Assembly (NCBI RefSeq): GCF_000381545.1
Contig: NZ_KB906673.1
Location: forward strand, 62,001-126,000
Source of the DNA: Rhodonellum psychrophilum GCM71 = DSM 17998
GTDB taxonomy: Bacteria; Bacteroidota; Bacteroidia; Cytophagales; Cyclobacteriaceae
Direction of reading: 5' to 3'
Length of the DNA: 64,000 bases
Of the stretch, positions 44,898-53,700 are shown piece by piece. Numbering within the stretch: the stretch's first letter is position 1; every line of letters begins with the position of its first letter. The translations under genes and the position numbers were made by a program. Under the pieces are notes generated by a model. It had not been told where the DNA came from. It saw only the letters and a program-made list of their open reading frames with translations, and ran no database searches.

Positions 44898-44905
44898 CAA
44901 AGGTA
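44898..44905 (-). promoter_or_regulatory. -7 promoter element of the thioredoxin genes
   Basis: On - it reads TACCTTTG followed by C, an exact TAnnTTTG match 28 bases before the ATG at 44869. The -33 region is AT-rich without a clear TTTG. Confidence 0.5.
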
Positions 44906-44958
44906 AAATCTATTCCTTATACTTTCTAATTGAAACTATCTATCTGCGATTGTCAAAT

Positions 44959-45531
44959 CTAAGGGTAGAGCGGTTCATTCAAAAATGGGATCAGTGCCAA
45001 AATCACGGCTTGTTTATAATATTCCTTCCGATTGATCGCTCCATTGGTCAGTAAACCCACAGCGCCATCCCCTTGTTTAGAATTTTCTTCTTGGAAAAAA
45101 CGGTCATTGGCAGCACCAAGTTCCAGTCCCCCTCTGACCAAATCAGAAATGACTGCAGGCAAGAAAAAGACAGCTGTTTTGGCCTTACCCATCCGGTCAT
45201 CTCTATCCAATACCACCACCCAGGCAAAGGCGGACATTTCCCCCTCTTTTTCTTCAATTCCACCTTCTATTCCAACCCAAAAATCCGCTTCCGGAAAGAT
45301 TTTCTTGGCATTTTTTGCCCTATTATTGGCCCCTAAGTAGGTCTGCTCATCACCAAAGGGTTGATCTTCGATTTCGGAACTTGCATTGACTCCCTCCACA
45401 ATAAACGCCGTGTCGAAAGCGGCATGGAAAGCCTTGTCTGCACAACTGATTTTTACTGGGTTTTTGCTTCCCACAATCACGAGTCGATGCCTGGTTTCTT
45501 CTTTGATGTTTTTTCTTTTGGGATAAATCAT
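44959..45531 (-). CDS. yjjX: Inosine/xanthosine triphosphatase (YjjX family)
   Basis: The 190-residue protein shows VIVGSKNPVKISCADKAF near the start. NASSEIEDQPFGDEQTYLGANNRAKNA and FWVGIEGGIEEK are the signature of the YjjX house-cleaning NTPase, which hydrolyses ITP and XTP. KQGDGAVGLLTNGAINRKEYYKQAV is the conserved C-terminal part. The N-terminus (MIYPKRKNIKEETRHR) is longer than usual, but I see no later good start. It should act in the cytoplasm. Confidence 0.88.
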   Translation of the reverse strand: MIYPKRKNIKEETRHRLVIVGSKNPVKISCADKAFHAAFDTAFIVEGVNASSEIEDQPFGDEQTYLGANNRAKNAKKIFPEADFWVGIEGGIEEKEGEMSAFAWVVVLDRDDRMGKAKTAVFFLPAVISDLVRGGLELGAANDRFFQEENSKQGDGAVGLLTNGAINRKEYYKQAVILALIPFLNEPLYP

Positions 45532-45572
45532 TTTAATCGGAAATTGTTTTAGTATGAAAAAACGGATTCAAA

Positions 45573-46280
45573 TCAGGTCATATTGGTAAAAACCTGATTG
45601 ACATCATCATCTTCCTCAATTCTTTCAATCATTTTATTGATTTCTTCCTCTTGCTCTGGCGTGAGTTCCATCGTGGTAGCCGGAAACCATTGGAAATCGG
45701 CATTGATCACCTCTATTTTCCTTTCCTCCAGGGCATGCTGCATGTTGCCAAAATTCTCAAAGGAGGTATAGGCAAAAATTTCCCCTTCGTTTTCGTCTAT
45801 TTCTTCCAGTCCATAATCGATCAATTCCAACTCCAATTCCTCGATGTCCAAACCGTTTTGTGAAAATCGAAAAACAGCCTTTTTATCAAACATAAAACTT
45901 ACCGAACCCGAAGTGCTCAGTGAGCCACCTGCCTTGGCAAAGTAACTTCTGATATTGGCAACGGTCCTGTTGGTATTGTCGGTAGAGGTTTCTATGATGA
46001 CGGCGATCCCAAATGGACCATAGCCTTCATATACGATTTCTTCATAGTCCTTTTCGTCCTTGTTGGAGGCTCTTTTGATAGCCGCCTCAATCCTGTCCTT
46101 CGGCATCGATGCACCCTTGGCATTTTGCACAATGGTCCTCAGCCTTGAATTATTGGAAATATCGGGCCCTCCGGCTTTCACCGCCATCACGATTTCTTTT
46201 CCAAGACGGGTAAACACCTTAGACATTTTATTCCACCGCTTGAATTTTCGTTCTTTCCTGAACTCGAATGCTCTTCCCAT
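45573..46280 (-). CDS. YebC/PmpR-family protein
   Basis: The 235-residue protein belongs to the YebC/TACO1 family: SKVFTRLGKEIVMAVKAGGPDISNNSRLR, ASMPKDRIEAAIKRA, YEGYGPFGIAVIIETSTDNTNRTV and GGSLSTSGSVSFMFDKKAVF. Members have been described as transcription regulators and, more recently, as helping ribosomes at proline stretches. A choice between these is not possible here. It begins MGRAFEFRKERKFKRWNKM, the usual start of Bacteroidota members. It lies 41 bases upstream of yjjX and is probably co-transcribed with it. Confidence 0.93.
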   Translation of the reverse strand: MGRAFEFRKERKFKRWNKMSKVFTRLGKEIVMAVKAGGPDISNNSRLRTIVQNAKGASMPKDRIEAAIKRASNKDEKDYEEIVYEGYGPFGIAVIIETSTDNTNRTVANIRSYFAKAGGSLSTSGSVSFMFDKKAVFRFSQNGLDIEELELELIDYGLEEIDENEGEIFAYTSFENFGNMQHALEERKIEVINADFQWFPATTMELTPEQEEEINKMIERIEEDDDVNQVFTNMT

Positions 46281-46445
46281 GTTCGCTTTAATTTATTACT
46301 GACAAAATTAATAAATCTTTTTTATTGCCATAGGCAATATAGGTCCCAAGGATAATTAAATCGCTTTACCTAAATAAAATTTGGCCTTTTTTTTATTAAA
46401 TCAAAGGTTTTTACGTACAGTAATGAAATATCAAAAACTACTCTC

Positions 46446-47759
46446 ATGGATTTTTATTTGGACGCACCCCTCCCAAACCTCCCAAAAACAAGCCAAAAGA
46501 AAATAATCATTATCGGAGCAGGTTTTGCCGGTTTGAAGCTCGCAAGAAAACTCAACGGGACTGCCTACCAAGTGATTTTATTGGACAAGAACAATTATCA
46601 TCAGTTCCAACCGCTTTTTTATCAAGTCGCTACTTCTGGCCTTGAGCCCAGCGCCATCTCATTTCCCCTGAGAAAAATTTTTCATCAATCCAAAAACGTC
46701 CATTTTCGAATGGCGGAAGCCAAAAAAATCGACCAAAACATCAATCGTCTTTATACAGATGTAGGTTACCTTGATTATGATTATTTGGTTTTGGCTTTGG
46801 GGGCGGAAACCAACTATTTTGGATCCAAAAACATTGAAGCTTTTAGCACGCCGATGAAATCGGTATCGGAAGCACTTTTTATCCGAAACAAAATCATTTC
46901 CAACTACGAAACTGCCATCAACATCGCCGAAGAAGAAAAGCGGAAACCGATCATGAATGTCGTCATCGTGGGAGGCGGACCGACAGGAGTGGAGTTGGCA
47001 GGAGCCATGGCGGAATTAAGGAACAATGTCCTGCCAAAAGATTACCCGGAATTGAGTTTTAAAAACATGAGGGTGGTCTTGATCGAGGCCGGAGGAAGTT
47101 TACTTTCCAGCATGTCCACCGCAGCCAAAAACAAATCCCTGGAATATCTCCAAAACCTGGGCGTAGATGTCTTATTGAATACGCAAGTTGAAGACTATGA
47201 TGGCCTGACCGTAAAACTTAAAGGTGGTGAATCCATCCAAACAAAAACATTGCTATGGGCGGCAGGAATAAAACCCGCAAGTATCAAGGGAATTGGGAAT
47301 GAACAAAAATTGGCAAACGGAAGGCTATTGGTGAATACTTTCAATGTCCTTAAGGGCTCCAAGGATGTTTTTGCCCTGGGAGATCTTTGTCTCATGGAAA
47401 TCGATGATCCCAGAGGATACCCCCAGGTCGCACAAGTCGCCTTGCAACAAGCGGATAATTTGGCTGGGAATTTAAAAGGGGTTTTAAAATCCCAAGAATG
47501 GAAGCCCTTCCGGTACAGAGATCTTGGATCCATGGCTACGATAGGAAGGAAACTGGCTGTGGTGGATCTTCCCTTTATCCAATTTCAAGGAATAATGGCT
47601 TGGCTTACCTGGTTGTTTATCCACCTAATGGCCATCCTTGGGGTCAAAAACAAGCTCTTTATTTTTTTCGATTGGGCTTGGAATTATCTTTCCTTCGACC
47701 CCAGTCTTAGGCTATTGATCAGGCCAAAAGTCGTAAAACAAAAAGAAAATAAGGCATAA
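46446..47759 (+). CDS. ndh: Type II NADH:quinone dehydrogenase
   Basis: The 437-residue flavoprotein has a first dinucleotide motif IIIIGAGFAGLKLARKL (FAD, about 20-36) and a second VVIVGGGPTGVELAGAMAEL (NADH, about 174-193). VFALGDLCLMEID follows. YPQVAQVALQQ is the quinone-side signature. The C-terminal part (IMAWLTWLFIHLMAILGVKNKLFIFF) contains the amphipathic and hydrophobic membrane anchor of NDH-2. It transfers electrons from NADH to quinone without pumping protons. It is a single gene convergent with the GGCT-like gene. Confidence 0.92.
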   Translation: MDFYLDAPLPNLPKTSQKKIIIIGAGFAGLKLARKLNGTAYQVILLDKNNYHQFQPLFYQVATSGLEPSAISFPLRKIFHQSKNVHFRMAEAKKIDQNINRLYTDVGYLDYDYLVLALGAETNYFGSKNIEAFSTPMKSVSEALFIRNKIISNYETAINIAEEEKRKPIMNVVIVGGGPTGVELAGAMAELRNNVLPKDYPELSFKNMRVVLIEAGGSLLSSMSTAAKNKSLEYLQNLGVDVLLNTQVEDYDGLTVKLKGGESIQTKTLLWAAGIKPASIKGIGNEQKLANGRLLVNTFNVLKGSKDVFALGDLCLMEIDDPRGYPQVAQVALQQADNLAGNLKGVLKSQEWKPFRYRDLGSMATIGRKLAVVDLPFIQFQGIMAWLTWLFIHLMAILGVKNKLFIFFDWAWNYLSFDPSLRLLIRPKVVKQKENKA

Positions 47760-47770
47760 ATATCCTTAGG

Positions 47771-48214
47771 TCATTGAATCGGACCGGCGCGATTGATGAT
47801 TCCTGCGAGGTATCCGTTGGGGATTCCATTTGCCCTGCCACCCCTCAGAATCGTTTCCAGGTATCCCTTTTTGGGAAATATGTTTTCTTTGCAGTCGCTG
47901 GAAATGAAGGTGTAGGCTTTCATTTCGCCTTGTTGTGAAAAAACCTCCACTTGGACAAAATCATATCCCGGTTCTGACAAAAGGAAAAAGTCAAAATCCT
48001 CTTGGTTGATTTCAAAAATCAACCCGTAAACAGACTCGTTTTCACTTTTTACCAGATTGGCTCGAGCAGAACCATCCGGATTCTCAAAATTAAATCTAAA
48101 ACCATAGGAGGGAAGCACGCCAAGCCCAAGGAGGACAGGCTCTTTTTTCAACCTTCCTTTTAATGTGCTTACATCGAGGTTGCTGGCATAGCCGAAATAA
48201 TGAAATTTTTTCAT
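47771..48214 (-). CDS. Gamma-glutamylcyclotransferase-like protein
   Basis: The 147-residue protein starts with FHYFGYASNLDVSTLKGRL, the YGSNL phosphate-loop-like motif of the GGCT fold, and has VYGLIFEINQEDFDFFLLSEPGYDF. The Glu in SEPGYDF is the expected catalytic residue. AYTFISSDCKENIFPKKGYLETILRG resembles the family C-terminus. It may split gamma-glutamyl peptides to 5-oxoproline, but many family members have unproven substrates. No signal peptide is present. Confidence 0.78.
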   Translation of the reverse strand: MKKFHYFGYASNLDVSTLKGRLKKEPVLLGLGVLPSYGFRFNFENPDGSARANLVKSENESVYGLIFEINQEDFDFFLLSEPGYDFVQVEVFSQQGEMKAYTFISSDCKENIFPKKGYLETILRGGRANGIPNGYLAGIINRAGPIQ

Positions 48215-48622
48215 AGGGTAAAATTAGGTTTCAGAATTTAACCCATTTTATGCATTGTCAATTCAATTCCGGCCTAAAATTGCCTAATAATCAGTCGGTT
48301 GTTGCTGTTTTTGACTTCACCAGATTGGACTATTCAGGATTATTCAAATAGTCTTATTATCGTGTAGTTACAGCCCTATTAGGAAGCCCAATGCATCATT
48401 CGGGTTTAATGCTCAATAATACCTCCTTTTGACCAAAAATAACAATTAAGGTTTGTTAACATTTTATTCGGTGACCTGGATTAAACCCTAAAGCTTGACC
48501 TAAGTCTAAATACCAAATTCCAAAACATTTGGAAACAATACCCAATTCATTCCCGGGAAAGGAAGCATTGCAAAAAAATTTCCAAGTATTTTACCTGTAT
48601 TGAAACTTAAACTAAGAAAATC
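48215..48622. other. 408-base intergenic region
   Basis: AT-rich divergent gap between the GGCT-like gene and the Spy-like gene. I see no consistent -7 element, hairpin or small gene. It must hold promoters for both neighbours. Confidence 0.5.
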
Positions 48623-49060
48623 ATGAAAAGGACACTATTAATTGCCGCAATATTCTCTTTGACCATATTTGCCGTATCTGCGCAGCGAGGTCATCAAAAA
48701 ACGATGCAGAGCCCAGAGGAAAGAGCAGAAAAAATGACCTCCAAAATGACAGAACAACTTGAACTGAGCGAGGATCAGAAAAAACAGATCTACCAGATCA
48801 ACTTGGAGAATGCCACAAAAAGGCAAGCTGAAATGGAAGCTCGAAAAGAAGAAATGCAGGCAAAAAGAACCGCAATGATGGAAAAAAACAAGGACCAGCA
48901 AGAACAGATTGAAGCGGTTTTGACTCCGGAGCAAAAAACAAAGTGGATGGAACTAAAGGATGAGAACCGAGAAAAAAGAAACACGATCCGTGATGCCCGC
49001 CAAAACCCAGACCGTGAAAAATTCCAACAACGCCGCAAAAGACCCTCAAGGGACAAATAA
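48623..49060 (+). CDS. Spy/CpxP-like (DUF4890-type) periplasmic helical protein
   Basis: The 145-residue protein has a signal peptide (LLIAAIFSLTIFAVSAQ). Its highly charged helical body carries repeated LTxxQ-like segments: LELSEDQKKQIYQINLENA (about 46-64) and VLTPEQKTKWMELKDE (about 97-112). These resemble the LTPEQ motifs of Spy/CpxP and DUF4890 proteins. E. coli Spy is a periplasmic chaperone. A similar role here is inference. The C-terminus is very basic. A run of hairpin terminators follows. Confidence 0.8.
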   Translation: MKRTLLIAAIFSLTIFAVSAQRGHQKTMQSPEERAEKMTSKMTEQLELSEDQKKQIYQINLENATKRQAEMEARKEEMQAKRTAMMEKNKDQQEQIEAVLTPEQKTKWMELKDENREKRNTIRDARQNPDREKFQQRRKRPSRDK

Positions 49061-49121
49061 ATTTCACATGATACAAGGTTGGTTAATAAAAATGACACCT
49101 GAAATGGGTGCCAAAACAAAG

Positions 49122-49148
49122 GAGAAGGTCATTGACCTTCTCTTTTTT
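49122..49148 (+). terminator. Terminator of the Spy-like gene
   Basis: GAGAAGGTCA and TGACCTTCTC (49122-49142) form a 10-bp inverted repeat with a one-base centre, followed by TTTTTT. A weaker hairpin (ACACC/GGGTG) lies just before it at about 49096-49110. Confidence 0.85.
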
Positions 49149-49151
49149 GTT

Positions 49152-49180
49152 AAAAAATCCCTCCAAATGGAGGGATTTTT
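49152..49180. terminator. Second terminator, shared with gltD
   Basis: AAAAATCCCTCC and GGAGGGATTTTT (49153-49180) form a perfect 12-bp stem with loop AAAT. It has T-tracts in both directions and lies 59 bases past the gltD stop on -. Confidence 0.88.
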
Positions 49181-49238
49181 ACATCGTTAAACTAAACTTA
49201 CTATCTCGCTTTACTCTATTATTCAAGGTTTATTTACG

Positions 49239-50723
49239 TTAACATAAATCCATTTTATTAAACTCATCCACCACCTGAAAATGACTTTCGTCCTTTTTAG
49301 GCAACATGGAGCTTCCCTGAAGAAACTCATCTACCAACACTGCGGCTTCACGACCCTCCGAAATTGCCCAAACCACTAAGGATTGACCTCTTCTCATGTC
49401 ACCAGCCAAAAACACATGTCTATTGGAACTTTGGTAATTTTTGGATTTGGGAAGTGTATTTTCCATGATTTCCACCCCGAAAGACTCCAACAAACCATTT
49501 TTTGCTGGGCCGGTATATCCGATTGCTATCAATGCCAAATCACAGGGGACTGTTCTTTCGGTATCTGGAATCTCCACAAATTGCATTCTCCCATTTTGTT
49601 CCTTCCATTCTAGATCGACCAGTACCAAGCCGGAAACCTCTCCTTTTTCATTCCCGATAAATTCCTTGGTCAGGACAGAAAATACGCGGTCGACACCCTC
49701 TTCATGAGAACTTGAAGTTCTAATCGTCATGGGCCATTCCGGCCAAGGATTCAGGATTGTCCTTTGGGTCGGAGGTTTTGGCAATAGCTCCAATTGGGTC
49801 ACTGATGCAGCCTCATGCCGATTGGATGTACCAATACAATCACTTCCGGTATCCCCTCCACCAATCACAATAACATGCTTACCTGTGGCTGATATTGGGT
49901 TTTCTTTGATTTCCCCACTCGTCACCCGGTTTTGTTCCCCCAAAAATTCCATTGCAAAATGGACCCCCTTGAGATCATGCCCTTTGATTTTCAATTCCCT
50001 TGGATGTGCGGCTCCTGTGGCCAACACCACTGCATCAAAATTCCTAAGGATATTCTCCGCTTTGATGTTGAATCCCACCTCGGTTTCTGTGGAGAAGATC
50101 ACACCTTCTTTTTCCATGATGTCTACCCTTCGGTCGATCACCCATTTTTCCAGTTTGAAATCCGGAATTCCATACCGCAGCAATCCCCCTACGCTTTTAT
50201 CTTTTTCGAATACGGTGACCTCATGGCCGGCAAGGTTTAATTGATCCGCTGCAGCAAGTCCCGCGGGGCCAGAACCGATAATGGCTACTTTTTTCCCTGT
50301 GGATTCAGTGGGTTTTCTCGGCTGAACAAATCCAAGTTCATAGGCCTTCTCTGCAATGTTTTTCTCAATCAACTCAATGGCAACCGGGTCTTTATTGATC
50401 CCCAATACGCAGGAAGCCTCACAGGGGGCTGGACAAATCCTTCCCGTAAATTCAGGGAAATTGTTTGTGCTCCGCAATATCTGAAACGCTTCTTCCCATT
50501 CATTTTGATACACTGCCTCGTTGAACTCCGGAATCACATTGCCCAAGGGGCATCCCTGGTGGCAAAATGGAACACCGCAATCCATGCATCTAGCAGCCTG
50601 ATGGTTGAGTTTATCTCCGTCAAACGGTTTGTATATTTCTTTGTAATCGTTAAGTCTATCTTCCGGTGTGCGCGTCTCCGGCAACTCCCTTTTAAATAAA
50701 ATAAATCCTTCTTTCGCTCCCAT
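49239..50723 (-). CDS. gltD: Glutamate synthase small subunit
   Basis: The 494-residue flavoprotein feeds electrons from NAD(P)H to the large subunit. The N-terminal iron-sulfur part shows CMDCGVPFCHQGCPLGNVIPEF and ICPAPCEASCVLG. The FAD site is VAIIGSGPAGLAAADQL (about 148-164), and the NAD(P)H site is HVIVIGGGDTGSDC (about 284-297). MRRGQSLVVWAISEGREAA ends the domain. One base separates it from gltB, which it follows in an operon. Together they make two glutamates from glutamine and 2-oxoglutarate. Confidence 0.96.
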   Translation of the reverse strand: MGAKEGFILFKRELPETRTPEDRLNDYKEIYKPFDGDKLNHQAARCMDCGVPFCHQGCPLGNVIPEFNEAVYQNEWEEAFQILRSTNNFPEFTGRICPAPCEASCVLGINKDPVAIELIEKNIAEKAYELGFVQPRKPTESTGKKVAIIGSGPAGLAAADQLNLAGHEVTVFEKDKSVGGLLRYGIPDFKLEKWVIDRRVDIMEKEGVIFSTETEVGFNIKAENILRNFDAVVLATGAAHPRELKIKGHDLKGVHFAMEFLGEQNRVTSGEIKENPISATGKHVIVIGGGDTGSDCIGTSNRHEAASVTQLELLPKPPTQRTILNPWPEWPMTIRTSSSHEEGVDRVFSVLTKEFIGNEKGEVSGLVLVDLEWKEQNGRMQFVEIPDTERTVPCDLALIAIGYTGPAKNGLLESFGVEIMENTLPKSKNYQSSNRHVFLAGDMRRGQSLVVWAISEGREAAVLVDEFLQGSSMLPKKDESHFQVVDEFNKMDLC

Positions 50724-50724
50724 C

Positions 50725-53700
50725 TTACACCAATGTTTTTGTTTGTTCCAATGCTCTCTTTCTCAAAACCTCCTTGTAATCTCTTGGTATTACCTTGATG
50801 AATTTTTCTCTGAATCCATCCCAACTGTCCAGAAATTTGCACGCAAGTTGGCTGTTCGTAAGTTTCACATGATTCTTTAAATACTTTTTGATGGTCACAA
50901 AATCATCCTCATTAAGTGGATCCATGTCCACCATTTCGGTGTTGATGAGGTGCAGGTAATCCTTAAGGACATAGGCAAGTCCTCCACTCATCCCTGCAGC
51001 AAAGTTCCTTCCGATTTCACCGAGGTTGATCACAAGTCCGCCTGTCATGTATTCACATCCATGATCTCCGATTCCTTCCACCACAGTCTCTACACCTGAG
51101 TTCCTGACAGCAAACCTTTCGCCGCCTTTTCCATTGATATAGGCTTCTCCTGAAGTCGCGCCATAAAAGGCAACATTTCCAATAATGATGTTTTCTTCCG
51201 CTGGGAAATTGGCATTCCGACTTGGGTATACAATCAGTTTACCACCGGAAAGCCCTTTACCAAAATAATCGTTGGCTTCCCCTTCAAGTTCAAACGTGAC
51301 TCCCTTAGTGAGGAATCCTCCAAAAGTTTGTCCTGCGGAACCTTGGAATTTGAATTGAACAGTATCTTCCGGTAATCCTGGACTTCCATAGATTTTGGAT
51401 ATTTCATAGGAGAGCATCGCTCCCACTGTCCTGTCAGTGTTTTTGATCTGGAAACTGCCCGAAACGGGGTTCGCCTGCTCCAAAGCTGGAAGGGAAGCTT
51501 TGATCAGTTTTCTGTCCAGCACTTTTTTGAGTTCAAACTCCTGATCGATTTGCTTGAATATCCCGACATGGTCAGGGACTTCCACTTTGTGGAAAATCGG
51601 ACTGACGTCCAGTTTATCCCATTTCCAATGGTTCAAGTGACCGGTTGATTTGAGTACATCGCTTTGTCCCACCATTTCATTGATGGTTCTGAAGCCCAGA
51701 GAGGCCATTATTTCCCTAAGGTCCTGTGCCAAGAAGGTGAAGAAATTCACCACATGGTCTGGATCTCCGGTAAATAACTTCCTGAGTTCTGGATTTTGGG
51801 TGGCAATGCCGACAGGGCAAGTATTCAAATGACACTTCCGCATCATGATACAACCTTCGACGACCAAAGCACCAGTGGAAATACCCCACTCTTCGGCACC
51901 CAACAATGTGGCAATGGCAATGTCTCTTCCGGTTCTCAACTGTCCATCGGTCTGGAGCACGACACGGCTCCTTAAATTATTTTTGACCAAAGTTTGGTGT
52001 GCTTCGGAAATCCCGAGTTCCCAGGGAAGTCCAGCATGTCGGATGGAACTCAAAGGAGAGGCTCCCGTTCCCCCGTCAGCTCCCGAAATCAGGATGACAT
52101 CCGCCTGTGCTTTGGCAACACCAGCCGCCACAGTACCGACGCCCGCCTGGGAAACCAATTTTACATTGATCCGGGCTTTTCTGTTGGCATTTTTAAGATC
52201 ATAAATCAGTTGGGCAAGATCCTCGATGGAGTAAATGTCGTGATGGGGAGGTGGAGAAATCAATCCTACTCCCGGAGTGGAATGTCTTACCCTTCCGATC
52301 CAATCATCCACTTTGTGGCCGGGCAGCTGCCCACCTTCACCTGGTTTGGCACCTTGTGCCATCTTGATCTGCAATTCTGCGGCATTGGCGAGATAGTTGG
52401 AGGTTACCCCAAACCTTCCCGATGCCACTTGCTTGATCGCGGATCTTTCCCAATCTCCGTTTTCTTTCACTTGGTATCGGATTTCATCCTCACCACCTTC
52501 ACCACTGTTGCTTTTGGCACCAATACGGTTCATGGCAACGGCCAAGGTAGAATGTGCCTCATGAGAAATCGAGCCAAAGGACATCGCTCCGGTTGCAAAC
52601 CTTTTCAGTATTTTTTCAACGGGTTCAACCTCTTCTATTGGCACCGAAATCCTTTTTTTGAATTCAAACAAACCCCTTAGGGTAATGGCGTCTTTGGTTT
52701 GGATATTGATTTTTTCCGCAAATTTCTTGTATAGGGAATAATCGTTAAGCCTCGTTGATTTCTGAAGCAGGTGAATGGTCTCCGGATTGAACAAATGCTT
52801 TTCCCCTCTTCTTTTCCACTGATAGACACCTCCCGCTTCCAAAACAGGTGTTTCGGTTTCATAAGCAGTATGGTGGCGGATCAGGACTTCTTCTGCCAAT
52901 TCGTCAAAAGAAATACCACTGATTCGACTGACTGTTCCTTTGAAACACCTGTCAATGACCTCTGGACCAAGACCGATGGCCTCGAAAATCTGAGCGGCCT
53001 GATAGGATTGCAGGGTGCTGATTCCCATTTTGGAAAGCACTTTCAACAATCCTTTTCCAATGGCCGATTGGTAATTGGCAAAAAGTTGTTTTTGTGGAAT
53101 TACCTTGGATAGACTTCCTTTTTCATTGAGTGAAAGAAGCGACTCCAAGGCTAAATAAGGATTGATGGCTGAGGCGCCATATCCGATTACAGTGGCAAAG
53201 TGATGCGTTTCCCGGATATCTCCTGCTTCCACGACCAAGCCTGCCCGTGTTCTTAGTTTCTTGTTCACCAAGTGGTGATGCACCGCGCCGATTGCCAATA
53301 AGGATGGAATTGGCGCTTTGTCTTCAGTGCTGTTTCTGTCGGAAATAATGATGATATTTTTTCCCCCATAAATCGCTCCTTCAGCTTCTCTGCTGAGTTT
53401 GTTCAGCGCTTCGAGCATTCTTCCTGGTTTGTGATCTGTCTCGAAATGCGCATAAAGAGTGATGGCGCGGTAGCCCTGCTCTTCAAGATGTTTGATTTTC
53501 TCCAAATCCTCATTCAACAGCACCGGCTGGGAAATATGGATCTGACGGGTATGTCTAGGACTTTCATCCAAAATGTTGTGGCTTTCTCCTATTCTGGTGA
53601 ATAGCGACATGACCAATTTTTCCCTGATCGGATCGATAGGGGGATTGCTCACTTGTGCAAAAAGCTGCTTGAAATAATTGGATATGTGTTGACTCTGCTT

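Noticed and set aside
51994-52680. Open frame of 228 codons on + opposite gltB
   Set aside because: Lies fully inside the conserved synthase domain of gltB on the other strand.
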